Shown piece by piece: positions 25,119 through 39,614 of a DNA stretch of 64,000 bases; positions within the stretch are counted from its first letter, which is position 1; each line of letters starts with the position of its first letter. Both the position numbers and the translations under genes were made by a program. Origin of the DNA: Poronia punctata (taxonomy: Eukaryota; Ascomycota; Sordariomycetes; Xylariales; Xylariaceae); the NCBI GenBank assembly GCA_022579005.1, contig MU401585.1, positions 1 to 64,000 of the forward strand. Reading direction: 5' to 3'. The notes under the pieces were generated by a model. That model ran no database searches. It was not told the DNA's origin and saw only the letters and a list, made by a program, of their open reading frames with translations.

Positions 25119-28100
25119 CTATTTTAAGTTTTATTAATTAATTGCTTTTATATAATTAATTTACTACTTGTTTTATATTTTTTGCTAAATTTAATACCTA
25201 AAAAAATAAAATTATTAACTTTAATTTAACTTAATTTAATTAAACTTTATATATATAATTAATGTTTATATATAACTAACTAACTTAAAACCTTATACAT
25301 TATAATATATAGCAAGTAACTTAACTTATTATTATAAAAAATAGTTTTTTTACTATAATTAATATTTTTATTTTTAATAACTTTAAGTTAAAAAAAAACA
25401 ATTTTAACTTTAATAAAAAATAAAAAAATAAACTTAACTAATAGTTTAATATTACTAAAGCTATAAATAACCTTGTTGCTTTAGTAGCTTTTATTACTAG
25501 TATAGTTAACTAGCTTATTTCTTTTATTAAAAAATAAGCTTTAGCACTTAATTTAACTAACTTAAATACTATAGCTTTTTAAGCTTTTTTTGCTAAATTT
25601 TAATAAATATAAAATAAGCTAAATTAAATTAATATATAAGTTAATATAAAAAGTACTTTTATTAATAACTATATTATAACTTTTAAAAAATATATTATTT
25701 TACTAAGCAGTATTTTTAATAAAAGCATTTTTATTATTTAAAGCTTAGCTGCTAACTTTATTTTTTAGCTTATTATTACTTTAATTAATATATTAAACTT
25801 TTACTTTAAAAAAAAATTTAACTTAAAAGTTTTAAATTTTTAATTATTAATAAAAAAACTAATAATTTTAATAATTAAGTTTAAATAATTGCTTTAAAGC
25901 TTAATTTTAACATATATACTTTTTATAACAAAAAATAATAACTAAAATATATATTTATATGCTTTTTTAGCTAGTTTTAATAATAAGTTAAAATATATTT
26001 TAGTGCTTATAACTATAAAGTAAACTTTATATATATTATTAAAATAATTTAAGTTTTTAAAACTATTTATAAATTAGTTAACTAAGTAAAAGCTATTGCT
26101 TAAAAGCTTACTACTATAAACTTTAATAATTTTTTTATTTAAAATATTTTAGTTTATATTAGCTATTTTATTAAGTTATTAGTTTAAGCTTATAAATTAT
26201 ACTTTTTTTTTAAAAAAAAGCTATATTATAATATAAAAACTTTAATTAGCTATGTTTTTTATGCTTATATTTATAACTTAAGCTTTTTTTATAAAACTTT
26301 TTATAAGTTTTTTTTTTTAAAAAAAAAGCTTAATTAATAAGTTAAAAACTAAAAGTAAAAAGTTAAAGCTAAGCTAATAGTATAACTTTATAAAAATATA
26401 ACTTTAAACTAAAAACTTTTTATTTTTATTTTAAAGCTTATTATTTATAAGTAGCTATTTAAAATTAAAAAAAATGTTTATTAAAAAAATAATACTTGCT
26501 TTAATTATAATAAAAAAAGCTATATAATTAAAAACTATTTTTAACTTTAAGTTAATGCTTTTTTTGCTAAACTAATAAAAAAAGTAAAAAAAAAATGTTT
26601 TAGTTAAAAAAATAGCTTTTTTAAAAATTACTTTATTTAATAAATTAAAAAGCTAGCTTAGCTGTTTTAAGTTTTTATAATAGCTTATATATTTATTATA
26701 ATTAAATTAAGTAGTAAAAATAAAACTATTAAATTTAAATGTTTTATTTAAATTTAAATTAACAACTTTAAAATATAAACTACTACTTTATATAATATTA
26801 AAGTAAATATTTACTTTTTTATTAATAATTTTTAGCTTTACTATTTTATAAATAATTTAAAGCTTTATTACTTTATTTAAAAAAGCTTGTTTAATTTTTT
26901 AATTATAAAAGCTAACTTATTAGTACTATTTTTTAAATGCTAATAGCTAGCTTAAAAATTAATAGCTGCTAATTTATTAATTAAATTTTTTAAATTATTA
27001 ATATTAGCAATAAAGTTATTATTAGTTTATAATAAATAGCTAAATATTTTATTATTTTAAATTATAAGTATTGTTAATTATTATAGCTTAAAAAAACTTT
27101 ACTTTTTATTATATACTTATTTATAATTTTTTTAGTAAAAAGAAAATTAGTTATATTAACTAAGCAACTTACTTACTAATAAAATATTAATTATTAAAAT
27201 ATTAAACTAAATTAATACTATTAGCTACTATAATATAATAAGCTTTTTATTTACTTTATTATAGCTACTATTTAACTTTTTAGCTTAGTTAATAAAAATA
27301 ATTAAAAAATTATTGCTTTAATTATTATATTAATTTAATACTTAGCATATACTTAAAAATAAAAGTTTTTAAAATTGCTAGATTTTAGTAAGCTAATACT
27401 TATTAAGTATATAAAGCAGCTTTAAAGCTTATTAGCTTAAGTTAGTACTTTTTTTTTAATTATAAGCTTTATTAAGTTTTTTATAAATAAAAACTTAAAA
27501 TATATTATTTAAGTATATTAGTTAATTTTACTTTAACTTGCTTACTTAAAAGGCTTTTTTTTTAAAAAAAAAGCTAATATTTTGCTTTTTTTTGTTTTTT
27601 AGCTTAAATATAAAATTAAAACTAATTAATAAAGTGCTTTTTACTAGTTTTTTTTAGTTTTAAATATTAATTAAATATATTTTAAAAAAAAAACTATTAA
27701 TAAACTTTTTACTTTTAGTTTTATTAAACTTTATATAAAGCTTTATATAGCTTTTATACTTTTTGCTTTTAAACTAAAGTTTATTAAAAAATAGTTTTAT
27801 ATTAACTATTATTAGCAAAATTATTATTTTAAAAACTATATTATTATTGCTTTAAATATTAATAAAACTATTTTTAATTATTATAATACTTGCTATATAT
27901 TAAAGTTTAATATTATTAAAGCTTTTTATTGCTTATAACTAACTTTATTTTTTAAGCATTTAACTATTTTTTATACTTATATAAATACTTACTAGTAAAA
28001 AGTTTTATTATTTAAACTAAAAGTAAAACTAGCTTAGTAGTAGTTTTTTATTAATACTTAACTATAAAACTTATTTAATTAATATATTAGCGCTTATACT

Positions 28101-30956
28101 AATAACGTTTTAGTTTATTTATAAAAAAAGCTTTAATATTAACAAAATTATAAAAAAGTTATTTACTACTTATTTTTTGCTAGCTTATAAAGTAATATTA
28201 ATAAGTTTTAATTTAATACTTAAAAAGTTAACTATTTAAATATAATTATTAAAGTAAGTAAAAGTATTTTTATTAACTTAATTAAAACTAAAGCTATTAT
28301 AAAGTAAAAGTTTTTAAAACTTTATAATATTATTGCTATTTGTTTATTTTTTACTTTTTATAACTATATTTATATATTTGTTTACTATGCTAGCAAAGCT
28401 ACTAAGCTATTAAACTAACTTTTTTTAAAAAAAAACCTTTTTATTTTAAGCTTTAAATAAAAAGCTTTTTTTAACTAATTTAAAAAGCTAGCTTATATTA
28501 TATTAATATTTACTTTATTTTAGCTACGTTTTTTAATTTAAGTAAAAGCTAATATATTTTATAATACTACTAAAAGCGTTATTTTTTAATTATAATTTAA
28601 TAAAAAATAAAAGCTAATTAATTATTTTTTAAAACTATAATATTTACTAAGTAAGCTTATTTAATATAAAATAAAAAGTTTTTAGCTATAATTTAAACTT
28701 TGAGTTATTTTTATAATAAATTGCTAAGCATTTAAATTACTATTTTTACTAATTACTAAGCTTTAACTTATTTCTTTACTAAACGCTATTTAAAGTTATA
28801 TTAAGTAGCTTAGCTAAACGTTTTATATAAGTTTATTATTAAGTAAAAGTATTGCTTAAAAAAAATGTAATTATTAATATACTATTTTATAAAACTATTA
28901 ACTTTTTTACTATTAAAGCTTATAAAGAAAAAAATTAAATGCTTACTTTAATTCTTTTAAAAAATATTATAAGCTTTTACTTTTAAACTATAATTACTTT
29001 TATAAAAGTTTAACTATTTTTTATATTTTTGCTTTTAATAATACTAAAAAAACTAAAGTTAATTAATTTAATTATTAAAAAAAACTAATTTTAAAAACTA
29101 AGCACTTATAAAAAAAAGCTAATTATTTTAGCTACTACTTAAAATAGCTTAATATTTTTTTAAATAGCTTTAATTTAAAAAGCTTATATATTTAAATTAT
29201 AAGCTTATAGTAGCTAAAATAAAATAATTTAAGCTTTTTTAATTAACTATTATTAGCTTAATTTTAAAAAAAATATTTAATAATATGTTTATAACTATTA
29301 AAATAACTAGCGTAATAAAAACTTTTATAATAAAACACTAAGCCTTTTATACTTATTACCTTTTTTTAGTATATATAAAATATTATTATAATTAATAAAA
29401 AAACATATTAAAAAATAAGCATAGCTATAATTATATATAGTGCTTTATTAATAAGTTTAGCTATTTAATTGCTATTATTTTAAGTAAAAAAACTAATATT
29501 GCTAAAGTATTAGCTAAAAAGTATTATTATTACTTATATTAATTTATTAGCTTTTTAAGTACTTAAATTAGTAATAATAAAAAATAGTTTATTTTATAGC
29601 TAATAAAAGCTTTAAATATTTTAATAAGCATTAAATACTATTAAAGTAAGTTTAACTACTTTTAAACTTAAAACGTTATTAAAGTTATTAACTATAAGCT
29701 AAATTAATATTTTTGCTTTTATATTAACTAATTTTAAAATAATTAAAGTAATTATATTATTGCTTTTAATTTTATTTATAACTTATTATATTATTTATTA
29801 TTAAATATAAGCTTTTTAAAAGTAGCTTTTAAAGTTAAACTATATATTAACTTAATACCTTTAGTGCTATTTAATAATATAATTAATAAACTAGCTAAGT
29901 ATATAATAAAGTTAATAAAGCAAACTTATAAAGTTTAAAACTTAGCTTATAAATTTGCTTAAAAAACTTAAAAATAATAAAAGGTTTAAGCTAATAAAAA
30001 AAAATAAAAGAAAAACTTTTTTATTTATAATTAAGTTTTTTTTTTAAAAAAAAGTTTTATTATAATAGCTTTTATTACTTATATAAATTTTTAATAAGTT
30101 AGTTTATTTAAAAAGATTTTTTTAAAAAACTATAATTATATTTTAAATTTACTACTAACTTATAAAATATAAAACTTTTTTTATATTAATTAATTATATA
30201 AAGCTTTTAATAACTTTTTACTTTAGTAAATTTAATTTTTTATAAAACTTAAAAAAATTAATAAAAAGCTTAAGTATAAAGTATAGCAAGTTTTAAAATT
30301 TAAACTTTTTAAACATTATAAGTATTTTTAGTATTAAGTAAATTAAATTAAATATAATTTAAATAATGCTTAGTACTTTGCTAGCAACTTTAAAAATATA
30401 TTAATAGCTTTAAAAAACTTTTATAATAGCTACTTTTTAGCTTTTAAACTTTTAATATATTTTAATAAATAGCTATATACTATAGTAATAAATATAATAT
30501 TAAAAAACTATTTAAATAACTTTAAAGCTATTTATAAAATTAAGCAACTTATTATAAAATGCTATACTTAAACTTTAATACTTTATAAACTTTTAGCTTT
30601 TATTTACTTACTAGCTTTACTTAAGTTAAAAATATAAAACTAAAAGTTTAAATTTAGTTATATTATATTTAATAAATTATTTATATTATAACTTAATTAA
30701 ACTAATTTATAATTTAATATTTTTATTAAAGCAAAAAAAAAGTTAGTAAAGTATAAAATTATAAAAAAAACTTACTATAAAGTATATAAGCATAGTAAGT
30801 TATTAAAAATGTTGTTTATGTTATTATTAAAAAAAAAATGTTAGCTTTTAATAAAAAAAAGTATTAACTTTTTAAAAACTTTAATAACTACTTTTTAAAT
30901 AAATAAAATTTTAGCTATAGCGCTTTATACTTTAGCTTTAGTTTTAAAAAAAGTAA

Positions 30957-31255
30957 TATAATAGTTAAGCTTATTAAGTTAAAGTTATATAACTTAAAAA
31001 ATAGTTATATAACTTATAAACTATATATATTATTATAAAGTAAGTTTAAAGTAGTACTAAATATTGCCTTTGCTTAGCTAAACTTACTTAGTAAAATAAT
31101 TTAATTAGTTATATACTTATATTTTTAGCTAAGTATTTAAGTATAAGTAGCAAAAAAATATTTCCTAGCATAGCTAGTCTTTTTTTTCTTTTTTTTAACT
31201 TAAAATGTTTTATATAGTATTAATATATAGCTATTATACTTTACTAAATATTACA
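30957..31255 (+). repeat. 3' LTR of LTR-C
   Basis: It begins TATAATAGTTAAGCTTA and ends ATATTACA, directly followed by the TTAGC duplication. Confidence 0.85.
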
Positions 31256-31260
31256 TTAGC

Positions 31261-33146
31261 TAGTTATTAAAATAAATAAAAAAACTGTTTTTAGCTTAAA
31301 ATAGTAAAAAGTAAAAATATTTTATTAGTTTTTTTATAGTACAGTAAAAGCTAATAGTAAATAAATACTTAGTACTTTATAAATTAAAGTTATTACTAGT
31401 ATGATATAAAAATACTATATTTAGTAGTTAGTATACTTATTTTTTTATATTACTAGCAGCGCTTTAAAACATATTATTAAAATTATTAAAAGTTTAATAA
31501 AATAAAAAGATTTTAAAGCAAAGCTAATTTATATTAAAAGTAAAAATAGCAACTTATAAAGCAAGTACTTTATATGCTTGCTATAAGATTAACGTATATA
31601 TAAAGCTTTTTTAATTTAGCAAAAAAGGCTGCTAAACGTTATACTTTATACTTAATATAAAAAGCGTTTTATTAAATTTAATATAAGAAGTTAATTTAAT
31701 ATATAGCTATTTTTTAAGTATATTTTAAATTTTAAGCTTTAAGGCAACTTTTATAGCAACTATACTTTTATAATTTAAAGCTTATTATGCACTTTTTATA
31801 ACGCTAGTAAAAAACTACTTAAAATTTAGCGTTTTATAATATTTTAACTAATAAAAAACGTTAAGTTTGCTACTAGCCTTAAAAAAGTGCTTACTTTTTT
31901 TATACTTATATTAAATACTTTTATAAAGCTAACTTATAAATATTTGTTAAATTAAAGTTTTAAAAATAAATTTTAGTAAGCAAATAAAATATTAAAGCAA
32001 AAAAACAAAAAGAAATTATAATAAAAGAAGAACTGCGTTAATTTTTTATATATAATATAAAAAAACAAGTTTTAAAAAGCATTAAGTTATTTTTTTTAAA
32101 TAGCTTTAACTATTTAACTAATATAGAAAAAAATAAAAACATTTATAAAAAAAAATAAAAGAAATAAGCAAAGTATATATTATTATTATTAAATAAGCTA
32201 TTAATTTTAAATAGTAAAAAAAAAAAAAAAAAAAGTTTATTAAAAAAAAAGAAACTAAGTAAAAAGCTAGTATAATATTTAAGTGCAGTTGTTTTAACTT
32301 TTTTTTTTAAAGCTGTAGCCTTTAAAAAGCTAAAAATAAAAACTTATTATATAAGTAATTTTAGCTAAGTTTTTAAAAAAAAAACATATTATAAATAAAA
32401 GTATTTAGTTAATTTTATATTATACTAGCTTTATAAGTATAGTTAATAGCTATTGGGTTAATATTTATTAGCTTAAAAAGACTATTAATATAATTATAGT
32501 TTTTATAAAAATTTAAAATAAAGTTATTGTTTATTACTAAAAAGTTCAAATTTAGTTTATTAATAAGCTTATTTACTTAAAAAACACTTTTAGTAGTTTA
32601 AAGGTTTAAATTAAAGTTTTTTAGTACTTAGTATTTTTTATTATTTTTATAAAAAGCTTAAAGTTGTTTTATAAAATAGCAGCTATATAGCTATTATTTA
32701 TTTATTTTAGCATCCTTATAGCATATATTATTTATAGCTTTAGTAATTTAGTATAGCTTATTTTATTAATATAAAAGCTTTTTATTATTGATTTTATTAA
32801 TTTTAGAAAAAGTATTAAATAAAAGTATAAAGTTACTAATATATATTTTAAGCTAAATTTTATAAGCATTTTGTTAATTTTATTAGTTTATATTATTTTT
32901 TTGCTTTAAAGTAATAATTTCTTTTATACGTTTAATGATTTTTATATAATATTTTAGCTACTTTACTTTTAATACTAGTAAATTAGTATAATTAAAAACT
33001 AAATTTTACTATAATATCTATTATTTTAGCATAACGTTTTTAATTAGCAAAATAAGTAAACGTTTATAAACTAGTTTATATAAGCTATACTTATAATATT
33101 AAATAATAACATTATTTATTAAAATAGCAAAGCTTAAGTAATTTAA
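31261..33146. other. AT-rich RIP-like tract, no gene
   Basis: No coding or repeat feature could be supported. There is a homopolymer A run at about 32217-32234. Confidence 0.6.
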
Positions 33147-33651
33147 AGTTATAAGTTATAAGTACTAAGATATTTTAACTAGTACGTAACGCTTAAAGTA
33201 TATAGTTCACTATAAAATACTAAGTACTACTTTAGTATTTTATATCTTTTTTAAAAAGTTTAGCTTAATTAAGTAGCAGCAGTAATACTAAACGTAATAA
33301 TACTAAGGTTATAATAGTCGGTTTAATTTCTAACTATAGCAAAAAAAGGTTTAAGTTTCTTTTTCCGGGTGTTTTATAGTACTTCTTTTATTAAACTAAG
33401 GTCCTTAATTAAATTAACAACTTTTAAAGCCTTTTATAAACATAGCTATAAAGAAAAAGGTTAGATTTAAAACAAACCTTTAGTGCGCAGCAAAGGGTAG
33501 TTATAAGTTATAAGTACTAAGGTATTTTAACTAGTATATAACGCTTAAAGTATATAATTTGCTATAAAATATTAAGTACTACTTTAGTATTTTATATCCT
33601 TTTAAAAGAGTTTAGCTTAATTAAGTAGCAGCAGTAATAATAAACGTAATA
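33147..33651. mobile_element. Compact two-repeat unit (TRIM-like candidate)
   Basis: Two direct repeats of 153 bp (33147-33299 and 33499-33651) enclose only 199 bp. Each begins agttataagttataagtac and ends aaacgtaata, and the differences are mostly transitions. The spacer ends with a purine-rich stretch (gcgcagcaaagggtag) directly before the second repeat, resembling a polypurine tract. The layout recalls terminal-repeat retrotransposons in miniature. I found no matching target-site duplication, so a simple tandem duplication remains possible. Confidence 0.5.
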
Positions 33652-36204
33652 CTTAGCTAGTTATTTTTAGTTTTATTAATAACTTTTATAAGCATTATTT
33701 TAATTAGCTAGTACTTTTTTTAATAAAACTTTATACTTAAAAGTAATAAGCTAGTTTATAAGCAATATAATATTTAAAGTGCTTTACTACTATAATAACT
33801 TTTTTTTTAAATTTACTTTTATTATTATACTTAATATATAAAGCGCTACTATAGTAATATAAAAATATATTTATAAAAAAGCTTAAACATTAATTTAAAG
33901 TTTACTTATTAAAAAGCTTTAGCTTTAAAAAAAGCTGTTTATTTATATTATATTTTAACTAAAGCAAAAAAGCTTTTATAAAATAGTATAGTTTAAATAT
34001 TAATAATTTATAAGCATAAAAAGCTAATAAAAACATTATATTAATATTATTTTTTAAGTAAGCTACTTTATAACTTTTAATAGTTAAAATAAAACTTAAT
34101 TACTAAGTAAACATTTTTAATAAAGTTAAACTAGTAATAAAATTATAAAATTTATTAAATTACTAAGTTAATTTTTTTATAGCTAAAAGCTAAGTAAATT
34201 TTTTAAATAATTAATTTATATTCTTTAAAAAAATTAATATATTGCTTAAAAGTAAAATGCTAAGTTACTTATTTTTATAAAGTACTATTATATATAAAGT
34301 ATTAATATATATAATTTTTAAACCTTTTTTATTTGCACTTATTATTATAGCATTTTAAAACAATACTAGTAATAAAAAATTAAGCAATTTTTTAACTTTT
34401 TTAAGTTTATTAAACTATAAGTTTTAGTAGCAGCTTAATAAGCTAAATTAAATAGCTAAAAGCAAGTAACTTATAATTAAGTTTTAAAGCTTTATTTACG
34501 TTTATTTTTAAGTTAACTTAAACTATATTAATATTAATAAATATAGCGCTAAGCTAAGTATTAATAAATTACTTTATATTGCTTTTTTACTTATTATTAT
34601 TATTATTAGTAAGCTTTTAAAATTATTAAAATAAGCTATTTATAGCTATATACTTTTTTTAGTATATAGTAAAGCTTAAAGTTAAATATTTTAATATATA
34701 AGATGTATTAAATAAAAACTATATTTAAAAAAGCAAAACACTTATTATTTAGCTAAGTAATTAAAATTTTTATATTAGTTTTTAAAATAAATTATATATT
34801 ATAAAAGTAGTTTTATAAGCGCTTTAATAATTTAATAACGCTAAAAGCTTTTTTTTTATAGCGTTATACTTTAACTTAAAGCCTTTTTAATATTTTAACT
34901 TATAATAAGCTAGTTTAATTCTTTTATTTATTTTCTAAACTAAAACATATTTTTATTTAGTTTTAAAAGTATTAGTTTAAAAGTAAATTTAATTACTTTT
35001 ATAGTTAATAGTAATTAAAAGCAATATATTAATTAAAGCAAGCTTTAACTAATTTATAAACTACTATTGCTTACCTTTTTAAATAAAAGCTATATTTTTT
35101 ATAGAAAAGTAATAAAAAGTATATAAATTTAAAAGTAGTTTTTAATTTATATTTTATAATATACAATAACTTTAAAAAAGCTTTAATGTTTATAATATCT
35201 TTATATATAAGCTATTTTTTAATTTTAATAACTTTTATACTAATAAGCTTTTTTTATATATATTTTATATATAAACTTAATAATTTTATAAATTAGTAAT
35301 ACTATTTACTTTTTATAGCACTTAAAGTAAAACTAGCTAGTTTTAAGTTAAAAAGCATAGCATTAATATTTTTTAAATGCTTTAAAATAAATTACTTAAT
35401 TTTAAAAACAACTTTTTAATTATTATACTATAATATAAAGCTTTTAATTTTTATATTATTAAAAAAAAGCTTGCATTTTTAAAAAGCAATATTAAAAAGA
35501 ACTTATATAATAATATATAAAAACTAAGCAACAAAGTTTATATAGCTTTATAATAAAGTTATTATTTAAAATAACTTAAGCAAAATATTAAATATAATTA
35601 AAGCATAGCTATAAATAAAAAATTTAATTTAATTATAGCTAAAAAACAAGTTGCTAACTAATATAATAATATATATAGTAAATTTTGTTTATAAACTTAT
35701 TATAGCAAAATAGCAAAATAGCGTTTTAAATAATAATAGTATTAAGCTTAGTAGCTAAGTTAATAAAGCATAGGCCTTTTTTAAGCTTTTTAACTATAAA
35801 CTATATATTATAATATAGCAAGCTTGCTTTTTTAAAAACCTTATTTTTAAAGCGTATTTATAAAACTTTAATAACTTTATTTTTTAATAATATTAAAATT
35901 AAAATATTTTTAGCTTGCTATGCTTTATAAAGCACTGCTTTAACTTTATATAATAAAGCAATACTATTATTAGCGCATCTTATTTTAAAAAAATCCTATA
36001 CTAAAGCTATTTTTTATAAAAAAAGACTTTTAATAAGATTGTTTTTTTTATATTAGTAAAGTTAGTTTTTTAAGCTTTAAAATAGCTTTATAACCTTTTT
36101 TAAGTAAGTTACGTTTTTTAAAAGTATTTTATAAATTAAAGCTAAATATTTTTATAAATACCCCTTTATTATAATTAAGTTTTATTTTTAATATTTATAA
36201 CCTT
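33652..36204. other. AT-rich RIP-like tract, no gene
   Basis: There is no coding signal. Only fragments of simple sequence are seen. Confidence 0.6.
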
Positions 36205-36305
36205 TTTTTTAAAGAGGTGTTAAAAAAGCACCTATACTTTTATTAAAAGGGCACTTATAACTTACTTTTAGCTATTAGCTAAATAACTAATAAAAAGAGA
36301 TTTTA
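36205..36305 (-). repeat. Inverted terminus, left end of copy 2
   Basis: Its reverse complement aligns with 39615-39709 and with 2540-2642. Confidence 0.6.
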
Positions 36306-37829
36306 TAGTCTTTTTACCTAAATTATTAATACTATATATAAATTCCCACTTTTTAAAGTCTTTACTTTTAATAACTTACTTTATAATTAATTAATTACTT
36401 TATTGCTTAACACTTAATTATATACTTGCTATAAAAAGCCCGTTTTTAGTATTTTTAACCTTATAACTTTAAATATAGCCTTTTCTTATAAAAAAAAAAT
36501 TAATTTATATACTTTTTATATAGCGCCTATAGCTGCACACTTTTTTATTTAGGCCTTAGCGCTGTTTTATTTCCTATTGCTAGCGTAGCATAGCTTTTAC
36601 TACCTTTATAGTACTACTAAAAGTACTACTAAAAGTAATAGCAGCACTGCTGCTTTTGCTTTTAAAATAAAGCTAGTATAAACTTTTTTTACTACTAATA
36701 AAACCTAGACCTTAGTATTAAAGCTAGTTAATAAAACTTTAGTGCCTTTTTTTGCCCTTCTTGCCCCCTTTGCTTTCTTTGCTTCCCTTGCTACCTTTAC
36801 TATTTTTATTACCTTTTTTGCGCTATAAAGCCTTTAGCTATAAAAAGTTTAGCTATAATAATAAGATCCTTAGTATTGCAAACTTTATTATAGTTTTTTA
36901 TTAAAATAAATTATAATATAAGTTAAAAGTTATAACCTTTTAGTAGTAGGTTTTAAATTTTTTAATTTATAAAGCTTTACTTAATATAACTACTTAATTT
37001 TAAAGCCTGCTTTTTAGCTAAACTATAAATAGCTTTTAAATATATAATAAAAGGTTATTAAATGCAATATTTACTTTTATATACTAAAAAAGAAAATTTA
37101 TTAAGCTTTATAAGCATAATTTATAAATAAGTTAAGTTTATTTTAATTTTTTTTTATATATTATAAAAGTAAAGCAGTTTATACTGCTTTTATATTATAT
37201 ATACATGCTAAAATATAAGCTAAAAAATAAAGTTATTTACTTAACTTAAATAACTTATAGCGTAGTAGTACTACAAAGTTAATAGCTTTAAAGCAAAAGT
37301 AATATACTTAGTAAATAAGTTACCTAGCTACTTTTTTTATAAGTATTTATACTTTACTTTTTTTTTACTTTTTATAAATAAATTTTTATATTTAAAAATA
37401 GCTTTACTTATAAATTTTTAAATAATACGTTTAAAAGTAAAAAGGTTGCTATAGCTATTATTAAAGTAAATTTTTAAAAACTTATACAATAACTTTAAAA
37501 ATAACATAGTTTATACTTTTTAATTATAATATTTATAAATAAAGCAATTTAGCTATTGCCTTTAAAATAAAAAGTAGGTCTTTTGTAAATAATATATTAT
37601 AAGTTTTTAATTTAAGCTAAATTTATATAAAATATATTTTTATACTATATTAAAATCTTGCTTAGTACTTATATAAACTATATATAACTAATATATAAAT
37701 AAACTAATAAAAAATTCTATAAAGCAAAAAGTTAAAAAAAGTAAATTTAGCACTTTAAAGTAAAGCGTTTAAAAAAGCTAACTATTAATAGTTAATACTA
37801 TAAAGTAATAAATTATAGTTTTTAAGCAT

Positions 37830-37975
37830 ATTGTTTTTAGCTTTATTTTTAGCTAAATTAAGCAGTTAACTTGTTATAGCTTTGTTTTTAGCTTTATTTT
37901 TAGCTAAATTAAGCAGTTAACTTATTATAGCTTTGTTTTTAGCTTTATTTTTAACTTTATTTTTAGCTTTATTTA
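37830..37975. repeat. 51-bp tandem repeat
   Basis: The block 'agcagttaacttgttat' plus 'agctttgtttttagcttt' recurs with a 51-bp period (starts at 37861 and 37912), with partial units on each side. Neighbouring copies are nearly identical although the surroundings are heavily mutated, which suggests an expansion after most of the mutation. Confidence 0.8.
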
Positions 37976-39117
37976 ATATTTTTTGCTTTTTAATTTACTT
38001 TTTACTAGTTTAGTATATAACGTTTTTATTAATATAAAAAATACATATTTATTATTATAAATTACTAAAAAATTTACTATTGTTAGCAATATCTTTAAAT
38101 TGCTTATTAAAGTTACTTATTAAAACACTAAAAGCTAAAATATTAAAGTTAGTAGCAAACGCTACTAAATAGTTAAAAGCTTATAAAAACATAAAAGTAG
38201 TTTTATTTAAAAAAAAGTATAAAAGTAATTATAAAAGTATTACTTAGCTTTATATAAATAAAGCTTGTAAAGTTAAGCAGTAGTATATAATAGCAGTTAG
38301 TTTTATAAGTTAAGTTAACAGCAATAATTTATAAAAGCTTTTTTTATATAGCTTTATATTAAAAGTAAGTTTAAATAATACCTTTTACTTATATAGATTG
38401 TTTTTTTTAATATAATATAAAATAAAATATTAAGTTTAATTTTTTTAAAGCACTATATAAAAGCTTGTATAGCTAAATAGCTGTTTAGCATTTAAAGCTA
38501 ATTATAAATAATTTAGTTAAAAATATTTTATAGTTTAATTAATTAAGCTAAAAAGCTAGACTTAAAAAAAGCTAAAATATTAAAAAGCTTTATACTTATA
38601 ATAACTAACTTTTTTATATACTATATATATATTTAAAAAAAAAAATAATAATAAACCTAAGTAGTAAAAAAAGTAGTAAAGTAGTTATATATATTATAGC
38701 TAAGCTTAAATACTTATTTTTAATTAGTGCTAGCGCAAGCTTTAATTTAACTTTTTAAAAAGCAATTATTTTTAACTATAGCTATATTTTATATATAGTG
38801 CCTTTTTGCTAGCTAATAAGTATTATAATAGTAAGCTATAATATAAGTTATATAGGTTTATATTAGCAAAGTACCTAGCTTATAGCAATTTTAAGCTTAG
38901 TAGTAAATAATTACAAATTTGTTATAATAAGTAAAGTTTTAAAGTAAGTTATATAAAGTTTATATATTAAGTACTAAGGCCTTACTATATAAACTACTTT
39001 TAAGTAAGTTTTAAATTAGCGACTTTAATTTAATACTTATTTTTAAACCTAAATAAAAGCTAAAAAATAAGTATTTTAGTTTAAAATAGTTAATTTATAG
39101 TGTTATAAGCTTAAAAA

Positions 39118-39490
39118 AGTAAAAGTATAAAAGTAAAAGTAAGTAAACGTATAAAGGTAAAGGTAAGTAAAAGTATAAAAGTAAAGGTATAAAGGTAAAA
39201 GTATATAAAGGTATAAAGGCTAGTAGACTTTTTAGTTAAATTGTAAGTAAAATATATTTAATTAAGTATAGCGTAGGCAGTAGGCAAATTAATACTAATA
39301 ATAGTAGTAAAAAAGCGTTTAATAATGCCTATATTAATTAAGCTATAACTAAAGCTAAAAAAACATAATACTTATATTAAAAATAAGTAATTCTTAGTAT
39401 TAAAAGTAGCTTATAAAGTATATATAAAAGTATAAAAGTAAAGGTATAAGTAAAAGTATAAGTAAAAGTATAAGTAAAAGTATAAAGTAA
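39118..39490. repeat. Two simple-repeat tracts (aagtaaaggtat-like) within copy 2
   Basis: Tracts at 39118-39215 and 39418-39490 are built of imperfect aagtataagtaa/aaaggtataaagg units. They are the reverse-complement equivalents of about 1855-1905 and 1498-1642. Confidence 0.75.
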
Positions 39491-39614
39491 AAGTAGTAGT
39501 GTAAATTAATTAGTAATATTAAATAAAAGTAGTGTTATAAGTAAAGTAGTTGCTAAATTAAAAAAAGTAAAAATTTATATATAGTATAGCTAATTTTAGT
39601 AGAGCAAACATAGG

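Larger units (their letters stand above)
24823..31255 (+). mobile_element. LTR retrotransposon LTR-C, RIP-degraded
   Basis: The 6.4-kb element has direct repeats at 24823-25118 (296 bp) and 30957-31255 (299 bp), with the perfect duplication TTAGC. The right LTR still ends in CA where the left ends in TA. The left LTR is less mutated, retaining ggtcacgtgacc at about 24849-24860 where the right copy has a TA-rich version. A purine-rich stretch (aaaaaaagtaa) before the right LTR suggests plus orientation. The interior, about 5.8 kb, holds no open frame of note. Confidence 0.85.
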
